A stretch of DNA of 62,787 bases, from positions 1-62,787 of IMG/VR virus record IMGVR_UViG_3300035672_000002; one strand, given 5' to 3'. Source of the DNA: a virus. Below are positions 8,468 through 15,100 of the stretch, piece after piece; the stretch's first letter is position 1; each line of letters starts with the position of its first letter. Under the pieces are notes generated by a model. The model was not told where the DNA came from. It worked only from the letters and a program-made list of their open reading frames with translations, and ran no database searches. The position numbers and the translations under genes were made by a program.

Positions 8468-8836
8468 GTGTCCCGTCTCCTTTTTCCGCTCCTCGCCTTT
8501 GTGATCGTTGCCTCTTTCGCCGTCTCGCCGTCTCTCCACGCAGAATGCTTCTGGGTCGATCATCTCGACACGGACCCGACGTACGTCTGCGTGCCTGACC
8601 TCTACTACGTCACGATCACTCCGTCTGACACATCTGCCGCCCCTGACTGGTGCTCCTACACGCAGGGTGACCACGTCTTCCTGAAGTTCGACCACAACAT
8701 CCCCAACGCCCCGATCGAGTCCTACTACTTCATCCCGGCGTACGACACGACTACGGCGGCTCCTACCGGATTCGATTCGAGCCGCTTCTGGGTCTATAAC
8801 AACTCGGTATCAGGTTGCGGCTTCTCGATCTTTTAG
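8468..8836 (+). CDS. Secreted hypothetical protein with signal peptide
   Basis: 122 residues from GTG 8468. The N-terminus is a textbook Sec signal peptide: short basic start (SR), hydrophobic core (LLFPLLAFVIVASFAV) and likely cleavage after SLHA. The mature part is about 97 residues, rich in Tyr, Asp and Pro, with four or five cysteines (C at the mature N-terminus, CVPDLYY, WCSY, GCGF) that could form disulfides. A strong AAAGGAG (8428-8434) lies six bases before an in-frame ATT at 8441, so translation may begin there on a rare start codon. Function unknown. Confidence 0.6.
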   Translation: MSRLLFPLLAFVIVASFAVSPSLHAECFWVDHLDTDPTYVCVPDLYYVTITPSDTSAAPDWCSYTQGDHVFLKFDHNIPNAPIESYYFIPAYDTTTAAPTGFDSSRFWVYNNSVSGCGFSIF

Positions 8837-8843
8837 CGCTCTT

Positions 8844-9155
8844 TTAGTGCCCTGACGTCGGAACAACTTGTAGTTCCGGCGGGCGCTTCGGCTGGTTGAT
8901 GATCTTCGACTCGATCAGTCCAAGCCTCTGTACACCCGTCAGTCCGAGCCACGGCACGCACTCAGGCCCCGGACGTTCGACCATCTCATGCACAGTCTCC
9001 ACCGCTTCGTCTCCACTGACGGCCCAGACGTGAACGCCGATCTTCACCTCTTGGCCGGACGCATCGACAACCGGTGAGCCGGGGATACGTTTGAAGATCC
9101 GCGAATCGAACTCCACCAGCCACAGTTCCCTGACTTCTTCACCGTTAACGATCAT
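8844..9155 (-). CDS. Hypothetical protein, last gene of the leftward operon
   Basis: 103 residues, ATG 9155, which shares one base with the upstream stop (TGATG); AGGAG lies 8 bases upstream. It ends only 7 bases from the convergent gene at 8836, so the two transcription units run into each other without an obvious terminator. The sequence (VNGEEVRELWLVEFDSRIFKRI) looks like a small beta-rich domain; no family is recognised. Confidence 0.65.
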   Translation of the reverse strand: MIVNGEEVRELWLVEFDSRIFKRIPGSPVVDASGQEVKIGVHVWAVSGDEAVETVHEMVERPGPECVPWLGLTGVQRLGLIESKIINQPKRPPELQVVPTSGH

Positions 9156-9463
9156 CAACTTTTCTCCTTCGCAGGTGTCTGCTCGCGTAGTCGTGCCGAC
9201 ACGCGGAGCAGGATCAAATACCCGATGAGATCCAGTACGGTATCTTCATCAGGAGTACCTACGCGGCCCATCGTCTCAATCCTACCTAACTTATCGTCGA
9301 TACGAATGCATAGTTGTTCAACGGGGCTGGCTTTACTGAAAATACGTCGAGGCTCGAACGCTGTGTTGCCGTACATCGCATTTTTCTTCAACAGCAGATT
9401 GCGGATGGCACTACATTCGAGTACGATCAATTCTGCTACCGATAATTCTGCTACTGATGACAT
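9155..9463 (-). CDS. DUF1599-like protein (nucleotide-modification-associated)
   Basis: 102 residues from ATG 9463, with GGAGG 8 bases upstream. The core 'LLLKKNAMYGNTAFEPRRIFSKASPVEQLCIRIDDKLGRIE...DEDTVLDLIGYLILL' matches the pattern of the DUF1599 family (K..dYGN, RIfsKA, R.DDKl.Ri, DliGYlilL), which is widespread in phages and was linked by genome context to enzymes of modified or altered nucleotides. The fold is thought to resemble all-alpha nucleotide-processing proteins, but no activity is established. It is translationally coupled to the genes on both sides. Confidence 0.65.
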   Translation of the reverse strand: MSSVAELSVAELIVLECSAIRNLLLKKNAMYGNTAFEPRRIFSKASPVEQLCIRIDDKLGRIETMGRVGTPDEDTVLDLIGYLILLRVSARLREQTPAKEKS

Positions 9464-9744
9464 GCGACGTGCCTCCACCCTTGCCGCAGACTGAACGTCC
9501 AAACGTCCGGGTTCGGTGCTACTGAATCGAAGTACGTGACGTGACAGACGTGGCATTGGATGTGCGGACTCGCGGTGCAGTGCGGACACGCAGGGTGTCC
9601 GCGAATCAACGCATGGTCGTTACTTCCGTAGCACATGCAGCGCGAAGTCATCGCACTGCCTGAAACGTTCGGTGTGGCGTAGCGGCAATAGAAGTAAATA
9701 GGGAGGCCGAGGAGGGTGCGAAGCCAGTACGTGAAGTTACTCAC
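9451..9744 (-). CDS. Cysteine-rich putative zinc-binding protein
   Basis: 97 residues from GTG 9744, which overlaps the upstream stop as GTGA. A hydrophobic N-terminal segment (WLRTLLGLPIYFYCRY) is followed by a run of potential zinc ligands: CMCYGSNDH, HPACPHC, HIQCHVCHVTYFDS and a terminal HVACHQ. The two CxxC pairs suggest a zinc ribbon. Its stop overlaps the next start by 13 bases. Function unknown. Confidence 0.6.
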   Translation of the reverse strand: MSNFTYWLRTLLGLPIYFYCRYATPNVSGSAMTSRCMCYGSNDHALIRGHPACPHCTASPHIQCHVCHVTYFDSVAPNPDVWTFSLRQGWRHVACHQ

Positions 9745-9929
9745 CGCTGACCTGCCAACTTCGCCATACAGAAGCAGAATAGATAGAACAGCAGTAGACA
9801 GGTCACCGGAGCCCACAACGGCGCTGTTACCCACCACCACGACCACGCAATAACGTGAACGAGTTTCAGTACTAAGAAGATCATAAACAGAATGGTTGTG
9901 CAGCCTACTGAGTTCGATGTGTCACTCAC
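9741..9929 (-). CDS. Small membrane protein
   Basis: 62 residues from GTG 9929, inside the 3' end of the upstream gene, with AAGGGGAAG upstream. It has a central hydrophobic stretch with many Trp residues (ILFMIFLVLKLVHVIAWSWWW) and a second span (APVTCLLLFYLFCFCMA). Such Trp-rich two-span peptides ('HVIAWSWWWVTAPLW') recur among phages with this gene order. Function unknown. Confidence 0.6.
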   Translation of the reverse strand: MSDTSNSVGCTTILFMIFLVLKLVHVIAWSWWWVTAPLWAPVTCLLLFYLFCFCMAKLAGQR

Positions 9930-10362
9930 CGTCGTCTTCCCCTTCCACCTGACCATTCTTCTCTTTGATCTTTTTCACGCTCACCGTGGGCCGCGGCTCC
10001 TTCCCGAGCTTGTAGAACGAGTCGACGACCTTCGCAGGTACCGTGATGCGTTCTTTCCCGCGGCACTTCGAGCATGGACACGCGAACGTCTTCGTCACGG
10101 CGAGTTTCTGATCGAACGTCCGACGCGCGGACCCGATGAGTGTCGTCACCTGGAAGCCGTAGAACTCTACTGACTTCACGTCTTCTGGTAGGACGCTGCG
10201 CAGTTCACCGAACAGCTCGAAGTTCAGATCATCGAGCCGTTTCTTGATCCGCTGCTGCTCTTCGTAGAGTGCGACCCGCTCGGCGAGCAGAGTGCGCTCA
10301 CGCCGGCGTTTAAGTTGCGGGAAATCGGTGTAAGGACGTAAGGGTGTCGTGACAGTAGGCAT
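9922..10362 (-). CDS. Hypothetical coiled-coil protein with CxCxxC motif
   Basis: 146 residues from ATG 10362, overlapping the upstream stop as TGATG. Residues ~20-60 are a charged coiled coil (LKRRRERTLLAERVALYEEQQRIKKRLDDLN). The C-terminal part contains FACPCSKCRGKERITVPA, a possible single zinc site, and a Lys/Glu-rich end. The pattern of a helical hairpin followed by a small basic domain suggests a protein- or nucleic-acid-binding accessory factor, but no family could be named. Confidence 0.65.
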   Translation of the reverse strand: MPTVTTPLRPYTDFPQLKRRRERTLLAERVALYEEQQRIKKRLDDLNFELFGELRSVLPEDVKSVEFYGFQVTTLIGSARRTFDQKLAVTKTFACPCSKCRGKERITVPAKVVDSFYKLGKEPRPTVSVKKIKEKNGQVEGEDDGE

Positions 10363-10598
10363 CAGACAGTCCCTCTGATGAACGTTTCCTCGATGATCAT
10401 CAATTCTTCGTTGATCGAATCGCACAGCAGGAGCAGCGCCTGCTCTATCTTCTCGTACATGACGTTTGCGGTACGTTGCTCCCCTGTGAATGGATCGGCG
10501 GTACCGTAGTAGCGATTCCACATCGCTCTAACCGATTGGCCTACTTCAATCACCGCCATTCTGCGTACCTGCTCTACCGTCACCTTAGGCATCGTCAT
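10362..10598 (-). CDS. Hypothetical small helical protein
   Basis: 78 residues from ATG 10598 (ATGA overlap with the upstream stop). Entirely helical in appearance, with an acidic central region (YEKIEQALLLLCDSINEELMIIEE). No transmembrane span, no metal motif. Function unknown; co-translated with its neighbours. Confidence 0.65.
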   Translation of the reverse strand: MTMPKVTVEQVRRMAVIEVGQSVRAMWNRYYGTADPFTGEQRTANVMYEKIEQALLLLCDSINEELMIIEETFIRGTV

Positions 10599-10843
10599 AC
10601 TGACCTCCCTTTCCTCTTCCAGATCATCCGATCTCTCTTCAACTCGTATTCTCCACGCAGCTCCAGATCCGTGCTACCACATGTCGGACACGTCGGCGTC
10701 TGCCGGAACCGCAGCGCGGCGTTGTACCGGCGTCTACTGCATCCGTGGCCCTCGGGGCAGAGGATGACACCGCCTGGAGATCGACGTCGTTTCGGAACTC
10801 GCTTCGCGACTACTGACGCTACTGATGACTGACGCTTCTTCAT
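10595..10843 (-). CDS. Zinc-ribbon protein expressed from a leaderless promoter
   Basis: 82 residues from ATG 10843. A basic N-terminus (KKRQSS...AKRVPKRRRS) precedes a zinc-ribbon-like pattern CPEGHGC ... CPTCGS, then a charged C-terminus. No Shine-Dalgarno precedes the ATG; instead a -10 box ends 8 bases upstream, so the transcript should start at or within 2-3 bases of the ATG. A small DNA- or RNA-binding role is plausible. Confidence 0.65.
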   Translation of the reverse strand: MKKRQSSVASVVAKRVPKRRRSPGGVILCPEGHGCSRRRYNAALRFRQTPTCPTCGSTDLELRGEYELKRDRMIWKRKGRSV

Positions 10844-10851
10844 GGACGTGA

Positions 10852-10880
10852 AGGGTAGTAGATAGTTGACTGGGAGTCAA
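10852..10880 (-). promoter_or_regulatory. Promoter with overlapping palindromic operator (copy 1)
   Basis: On the minus strand, -35 TTGACT (10880-10875), a 17-base spacer and -10 TACCCT (10857-10852). The -35 is the left half of a perfect palindrome TTGACT-CCC-AGTCAA covering 10866-10880. The same palindrome overlaps the -35 of promoters at 21.69 and 36.53 kb, so it is likely the binding site of a common regulator. Start codon ATG 10843 follows 8 bases after the -10, implying a leaderless mRNA. Confidence 0.7.
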
Positions 10881-10947
10881 GCACGTAATCAGGAGGGGGC
10901 TCTCGCGTACCAATCTCTCAACTCCGCGCAACCTCTCCGTCGATAAT

Positions 10948-11358
10948 TCACACAATCGCTCCTGATACTCCGATACTGTGCTTGAGTCTCAGTTCTCGTT
11001 CGACCTTCCAGCGGAAAGACATAGGAGTCTGACGTAGCTCAATAATCAGGTCACGGTCTGCTGTCCAATCTCGTGTGTTTAGGGACGTGTTGATCTGTTG
11101 AGTTCTTATGCTCCACGAGACGAGCATGATGATCCCTCGAAACCACACAAAAAACTTAGGTTCCCTGAAGCCGGTGACGGCATACACACCTAGCCGATCG
11201 CTGTCTTCGAGGCCATCAGCAAACGTCCACACTCGATCACATAGATGGATATAATCCTTCAATGTCAACTCTATCCCATAGCGTTCCTTACATCGCTTCA
11301 TGGCATGGTTCCGCTGTCGAATACGGAGGCCGGCTCTAGTTCGCCTAATCTTTATCAT
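10948..11358 (-). CDS. Hypothetical protein coupled to DNA polymerase
   Basis: 136 residues; ATG 11358 overlaps the polymerase stop as ATGA. A basic N-terminus (IKIRRTRAGLRIRQRNHAMKRCKERYG) is followed by a domain with aromatic beta-strands (PKFFVWFRGIIMLVSWSIR). Proteins beginning 'RxNHAMKRCxERYGxxLT' accompany replication genes in other phages. A DNA-binding or polymerase accessory role fits the location, but this is inference. Confidence 0.65.
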   Translation of the reverse strand: MIKIRRTRAGLRIRQRNHAMKRCKERYGIELTLKDYIHLCDRVWTFADGLEDSDRLGVYAVTGFREPKFFVWFRGIIMLVSWSIRTQQINTSLNTRDWTADRDLIIELRQTPMSFRWKVERELRLKHSIGVSGAIV

Positions 11359-14345
11359 TTACACTCTGACCATCTTTTTGCAGTCTTCCACTCCGCCAGA
11401 ATCGGCACCTTCAACTTCATCACTCCCGTCATCGCCTCCACAATCCTCTTTGCTAACCGTTCCTCCCCTCCCACCTTCACCTGGCTGACAACTTCGTCAT
11501 GCACCGTCAGTAGAGGATCACAGTCCCACCCGCTCTTCCGCACCTCCGGATAGACTTCGTCCATCAGCACCGGACACGACATCCGCATGATCTCCGCCGC
11601 CGTACCCTGCACCGGAGCATTGACCGCCATCCGTTCCGCTTCCATCCTCACGCCGTCAAGATCACTATGGACCCCCGGCAGATACCGTCTCCACCCCATT
11701 AGCGTTTCAACGTACCCGTACCTCCGTGCCTTCGAACACTGCTCGTCCATGAAGTCTTCGATCCCCGGATACGCGACCTTGAGGTACGCGTCGATATACG
11801 TCTGTGTCTCCTCTACTGTGACTTCAATCCCTTCGAGGCGCAACTCAGCCCTCAACCTCATGGCACCTCCGCCGTACAGGATGAGGAACGTGATCCTTTT
11901 CGCGATCGTCCTCTGCTTCTTCGTCACGCGCTCGATCGTCGTCCTGAAGATGTGTGACGCGGTAATAATGTGGACGTCGACTCCCGACTTGATGCCGGCG
12001 ATCAGGTTCTTGTCTCCACAGAGATGCGCCATCACCCGCACTTCGATCTGCGAGAGGTCTACTGATACGAGCGAATAACCATCAGGTGCAGCGAAGGCGC
12101 CGCGGACCAGCATCCCGAGGTCAGAACGTGCTGGGCAGTTGCCGGTCACCATCGTCTTCCCGTTCCGACGTACTAGCAGATATGAGGATGGAACGGAGCA
12201 GCAATACACCTTCCCCCGTTCACTCTCTTCTACCTTCCGATTCGTTGTCAGCGAATAATTCCGGTGCGTTACATCCACCTGCCAACTGATGGATCCTCCA
12301 CCCGATACGTACTTTCGTACGTTCGCCCGCACTCCACTGAGCGTGAACAGCGTAGCGATCACGTCTGCATTATGCTTATGCTTAGATGCGTAGTGATTCT
12401 TACGTGTCCAGCACCCGTCCCAGAACATCACTTCTGCGAGGATCACATCGATCTGCCCGCGCGACAAAGCTAAAAAGAAGCTCCAGTTGAAGAGTTTCTG
12501 CGGACCTAGAACGGCGTACTGGCGTTTCGTGATTACACCGGCTTGGATGTAAAAACGTGAAGCCCCTCCGATTCGCAGCGTCTCGCGATGAGGCACGTTG
12601 CAGGATGCTAGCAGTGCTCGGAAACGCTCAATCTTCCGCAGTTTCTTGGATGTGAAGTCAGCTCGTTGATTTGACGCCCAACTACCATCGGCCTGCATCG
12701 CCACCAGAAGTCGGAGTTCATCATCAGACCACGGCACCCCATCCCCGCCTGCGTAATTTCCTGCGTTCAGCTGTCGCCAATCCTCGGGATAGTCCTGTGC
12801 ATCGATTACACGCCGTTCACCCGTCTTCCGGTGCTCGATCAGGCAGCGATGAGTCGGGGTTACTTGGAGGTCAATGTGCTCACTGTGGATACGGATGAGA
12901 TTATCAGTCTTCCTCACGTAGTCCGTGGGAACAACGAATTCTACGACTCCGTCTTCGCGCCATTGCGCGACGTGAATTTCTCTACTGAGTTCATCGAAGC
13001 GTGTCCACCCTTCGTACGTCAACACCTCAGTATCGCCCGAAAAGCAGTTCTGAAGATTCGGGTTAGCCGAAGACAGTCGGTTGGTTTCTGTCCTAGTGGA
13101 CTTGAACGTCGTGTGTATTCTGCTGTTCTTGTCGACCATGCGTGGCAACGCGAGCGTGTACGTCCCTCGCAACTTCATCCTCTCTCTGTGGTCCGTGATG
13201 TTCCCTAGGATCGTCAGTGCCCGTCTCGTGCGCTTCGAGTCCTCCATCGCGGCCACTTGCAGCTTCAGATCCTCTAACACCTTGTCCTGTGTACTCGCGT
13301 CACCCGTCTTCGTCTCTTTGACGATCGGGAGATTGAGTTCATCGAACAGTAGCTCCGCAACCTGCTTCGGGCTCGCAGGGTTGACGTAGTGTCCGACTGT
13401 CTGTTGCAGTTGGTAGAGGATCTGATCGCACTCTACCTCTAACCGCGCATCTAGCTTCCTTGCGTACGGCACATCGAAGTACGTCCCGACTTCCATCATC
13501 CGGACAAGCAGGGGGATGGTGTCGCGGTCGATCTCGTAGATCCGTGTCAGCCCTTCTGCTTCGAGTTGCTGTTTCAGTATAGGATATATCCGCATAGTTC
13601 CGTCTGCATCCTCTGCGGAATAGGTAACTGCCGCGGACTGCGGTACAACGTCGTCCAGTGTCACCTCAGGCATCGGACCGATGGCGTCCTCGATCTTCAC
13701 CCGGTAGTCGTAGTCGACCTGTTTCATCCACCACGCACGCAGACCCGTAGCTTTACGATCTTCCCCGGCTGACGCTTCATTTTCTACTGTGTCGTCGTCA
13801 ACATCTTCCTCGTTTGACGCATCGTCAACATGTTGGCTATCCTTAGTATAGGTAGTAGAGGTTACGACTAGCCGGCGTAGAGCAGTACGGACCCGCGTCC
13901 CGATCTTCTGGCCGCGTCTGACCTTCACTTCCCCGTTGACATACTCCAGATACTCGTCAGGTGGTGGCCACGACGTACCGTCGCCATCGCACTCGTCACA
14001 CGTCACCGGCCGCGGAGACAGACGCACACCGCGCGCCCCGATGGGCTCTACGATCATCGATCCGTCTCCGCTACATGCAGAGCACTTGAAGGTCAGGATG
14101 CGTCGCAGGTAGTCAGCGGCGAGCTGACGATCGGCCTCCCGTGTGACCTCGACGTACGACTGACGCTTCCGTCCGTTGTAGCGACGTTCGAGCGGTTTGA
14201 GACCCTGTGGGATGAGACGGAGGACGTACGACATGACCATCGTGTCCTCGAAGGTGATCCGACTCATCAGCTCTTCGGACGTGACGTCGAAGAGTTCTGC
14301 AAGGATGGGGATATCGTGGGCAGCGTTATGGAGAATAATATGCAC
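11355..14345 (-). CDS. Family A DNA polymerase (partial 3'-5' exonuclease plus polymerase domain) with intein
   Basis: 996 residues from GTG 14345. Residues 1-270 are an exonuclease domain that starts at Exo motif II (LHNAAHDIPIL, N7/D11) and includes Exo III (YSAEDADG, Y242/D246); Exo motif I is missing and is found instead at the end of the gene at 15093-15941. The exonuclease domain holds an inserted zinc-ribbon-like CSAC...CDECDGDG and an acidic stretch. After the intein (434-736), the polymerase motifs are intact: A (SVDLSQIE, D763), B (RTIAKRITFLILYG, R812/K816/Y824) and C (LTVHDEV, H949/D950/E951). An upstream in-frame stop near 14360 makes GTG 14345 the earliest likely start. It should replicate the phage genome, perhaps with the exonuclease completed in trans. 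Confidence 0.9.
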   Translation of the reverse strand: MHIILHNAAHDIPILAELFDVTSEELMSRITFEDTMVMSYVLRLIPQGLKPLERRYNGRKRQSYVEVTREADRQLAADYLRRILTFKCSACSGDGSMIVEPIGARGVRLSPRPVTCDECDGDGTSWPPPDEYLEYVNGEVKVRRGQKIGTRVRTALRRLVVTSTTYTKDSQHVDDASNEEDVDDDTVENEASAGEDRKATGLRAWWMKQVDYDYRVKIEDAIGPMPEVTLDDVVPQSAAVTYSAEDADGTMRIYPILKQQLEAEGLTRIYEIDRDTIPLLVRMMEVGTYFDVPYARKLDARLEVECDQILYQLQQTVGHYVNPASPKQVAELLFDELNLPIVKETKTGDASTQDKVLEDLKLQVAAMEDSKRTRRALTILGNITDHRERMKLRGTYTLALPRMVDKNSRIHTTFKSTRTETNRLSSANPNLQNCFSGDTEVLTYEGWTRFDELSREIHVAQWREDGVVEFVVPTDYVRKTDNLIRIHSEHIDLQVTPTHRCLIEHRKTGERRVIDAQDYPEDWRQLNAGNYAGGDGVPWSDDELRLLVAMQADGSWASNQRADFTSKKLRKIERFRALLASCNVPHRETLRIGGASRFYIQAGVITKRQYAVLGPQKLFNWSFFLALSRGQIDVILAEVMFWDGCWTRKNHYASKHKHNADVIATLFTLSGVRANVRKYVSGGGSISWQVDVTHRNYSLTTNRKVEESERGKVYCCSVPSSYLLVRRNGKTMVTGNCPARSDLGMLVRGAFAAPDGYSLVSVDLSQIEVRVMAHLCGDKNLIAGIKSGVDVHIITASHIFRTTIERVTKKQRTIAKRITFLILYGGGAMRLRAELRLEGIEVTVEETQTYIDAYLKVAYPGIEDFMDEQCSKARRYGYVETLMGWRRYLPGVHSDLDGVRMEAERMAVNAPVQGTAAEIMRMSCPVLMDEVYPEVRKSGWDCDPLLTVHDEVVSQVKVGGEERLAKRIVEAMTGVMKLKVPILAEWKTAKRWSECK
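12138..13046 (-). other. Intein with LAGLIDADG-like homing endonuclease, inside DNA polymerase
   Basis: Residues 434-736 of the polymerase interrupt the conserved 'RLSSANPNLQN-(I)PARS' stretch. The insert begins CFSGDTEVLTYEGW (block A, Cys1), has TPTHRCLI (block B, T-x-x-H), and ends MVTGN followed by Cys+1 of the extein. The penultimate residue is Gly where His is usual. Between the splicing blocks, LLVAMQADGSW and ILAEVMFWDGCW are spaced like the two LAGLIDADG (DOD) helices of a homing endonuclease, with one acidic residue each. Excision would restore PNLQN-CPARS next to the polymerase active site. Confidence 0.9.
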
Positions 14346-14363
14346 GGAATTAATTCTCTACAA

Positions 14364-14897
14364 CTACTGGAGAAGTTCCGATCTTACCTGCGTCAGTAGT
14401 TGCCCGAGTACATTCTGCCCTTTACCCCGGAACATTCCCCAATAGACATCTCCCCAATAATTCCCTTCGATCATAATGGTTCCGTCAGTGGCAGTCAGTA
14501 ATCCTTTGTAAGGATGATCGCGGAACTTCAATCGCAGTAACTCCAGCATTACGCTTCTTTTGATCTGATCCCAATCAGGCCGGATCGTTAGACGACGGCC
14601 CATGCGTTTCGCGTCGCCCGGTGTACGGCAAGCCTGTATTAGGGCTGCTTCTCTATCGCTCAGCGTCTTTGCTGCTTGATATGCATGCTCCACTGTGGGA
14701 TAGATATTGCCCTCATAGGCGATTGACACGGGGGCGAAGTTTGAAAGCCATCGGTACTCGCGTGAGATATCGATGAAGTAGTTCAGCGCATGATCGCGGA
14801 CACTGAGATAGATTCTAAACTCAGTAGCAGTGTCCTTAATCCCTACAGTGAGTTGAGCCTCACTATTACTGTACGTAAATAGAGTTACTGTACTCAT
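14364..14897 (-). CDS. NADAR family (YbiA-like) ADP-ribose hydrolase
   Basis: 177 residues; ATG 14897 overlaps the upstream stop as ATGA. After a ~45-residue extension, the NADAR pattern is complete: RWLSNFAPVSI, YPTVEHAYQAAKTLSD, PGDAKRMGRRL, WDQIKRSVMLELLRLKF, LLTATDGTIMIEGNYWGDVYWG and GKGQNVLGQLLTQVR. NADAR proteins remove ADP-ribose groups, including from DNA modified by DarT-type toxins, so a phage copy may protect phage DNA from a host ADP-ribosylation defence or recycle NAD. It lies between the two halves of the polymerase exonuclease domain. Confidence 0.85.
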   Translation of the reverse strand: MSTVTLFTYSNSEAQLTVGIKDTATEFRIYLSVRDHALNYFIDISREYRWLSNFAPVSIAYEGNIYPTVEHAYQAAKTLSDREAALIQACRTPGDAKRMGRRLTIRPDWDQIKRSVMLELLRLKFRDHPYKGLLTATDGTIMIEGNYWGDVYWGMFRGKGQNVLGQLLTQVRSELLQ

Positions 14898-15100
14898 CGG
14901 AACAGTTGCTCCTTCATCCCCACTGCCACCTTCAGTACTCGTTTCTGCCTTTTGAAGCAGCGCCAGTGCTCGAGTTCTTCTTCAGGTGGTTTCACATCGA
15001 AAGGCCCACCGTTCGGCTGATAGTAGTGAATTTTCTCGCTATAGCCGATGAATCGTCCACAGATCTCACAACGTAGGGGTTTAGTCTTCCGTTTAGCCAT
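14894..15100 (-). CDS. Small putative zinc-binding protein
   Basis: 68 residues, ATG 15100, overlapping the upstream gene by 8 bases. CEICGRFIGYS and, 30 residues on, HWRCF give a C-x2-C ... H-x2-C zinc-binding pattern. The last residues GMKEQLF mirror the SMKEQLL end of the upstream glycosylase gene; the matching DNA (14900-14917 and 15102-15119) carries an AAGGA upstream of the next ATG in both cases. It sits in the insertion between the polymerase halves. Function unknown. Confidence 0.65.
   Translation of the reverse strand: MAKRKTKPLRCEICGRFIGYSEKIHYYQPNGGPFDVKPPEEELEHWRCFKRQKRVLKVAVGMKEQLFR

Noticed and set aside
14346-15092. Group I intron between the polymerase halves
   Set aside because: The insert is filled with two overlapping genes with their own ribosome-binding sites, leaving little room for an intron core, and I could not find P7/P3-type core elements. 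Splicing remains testable, but is not supported by what I can see.
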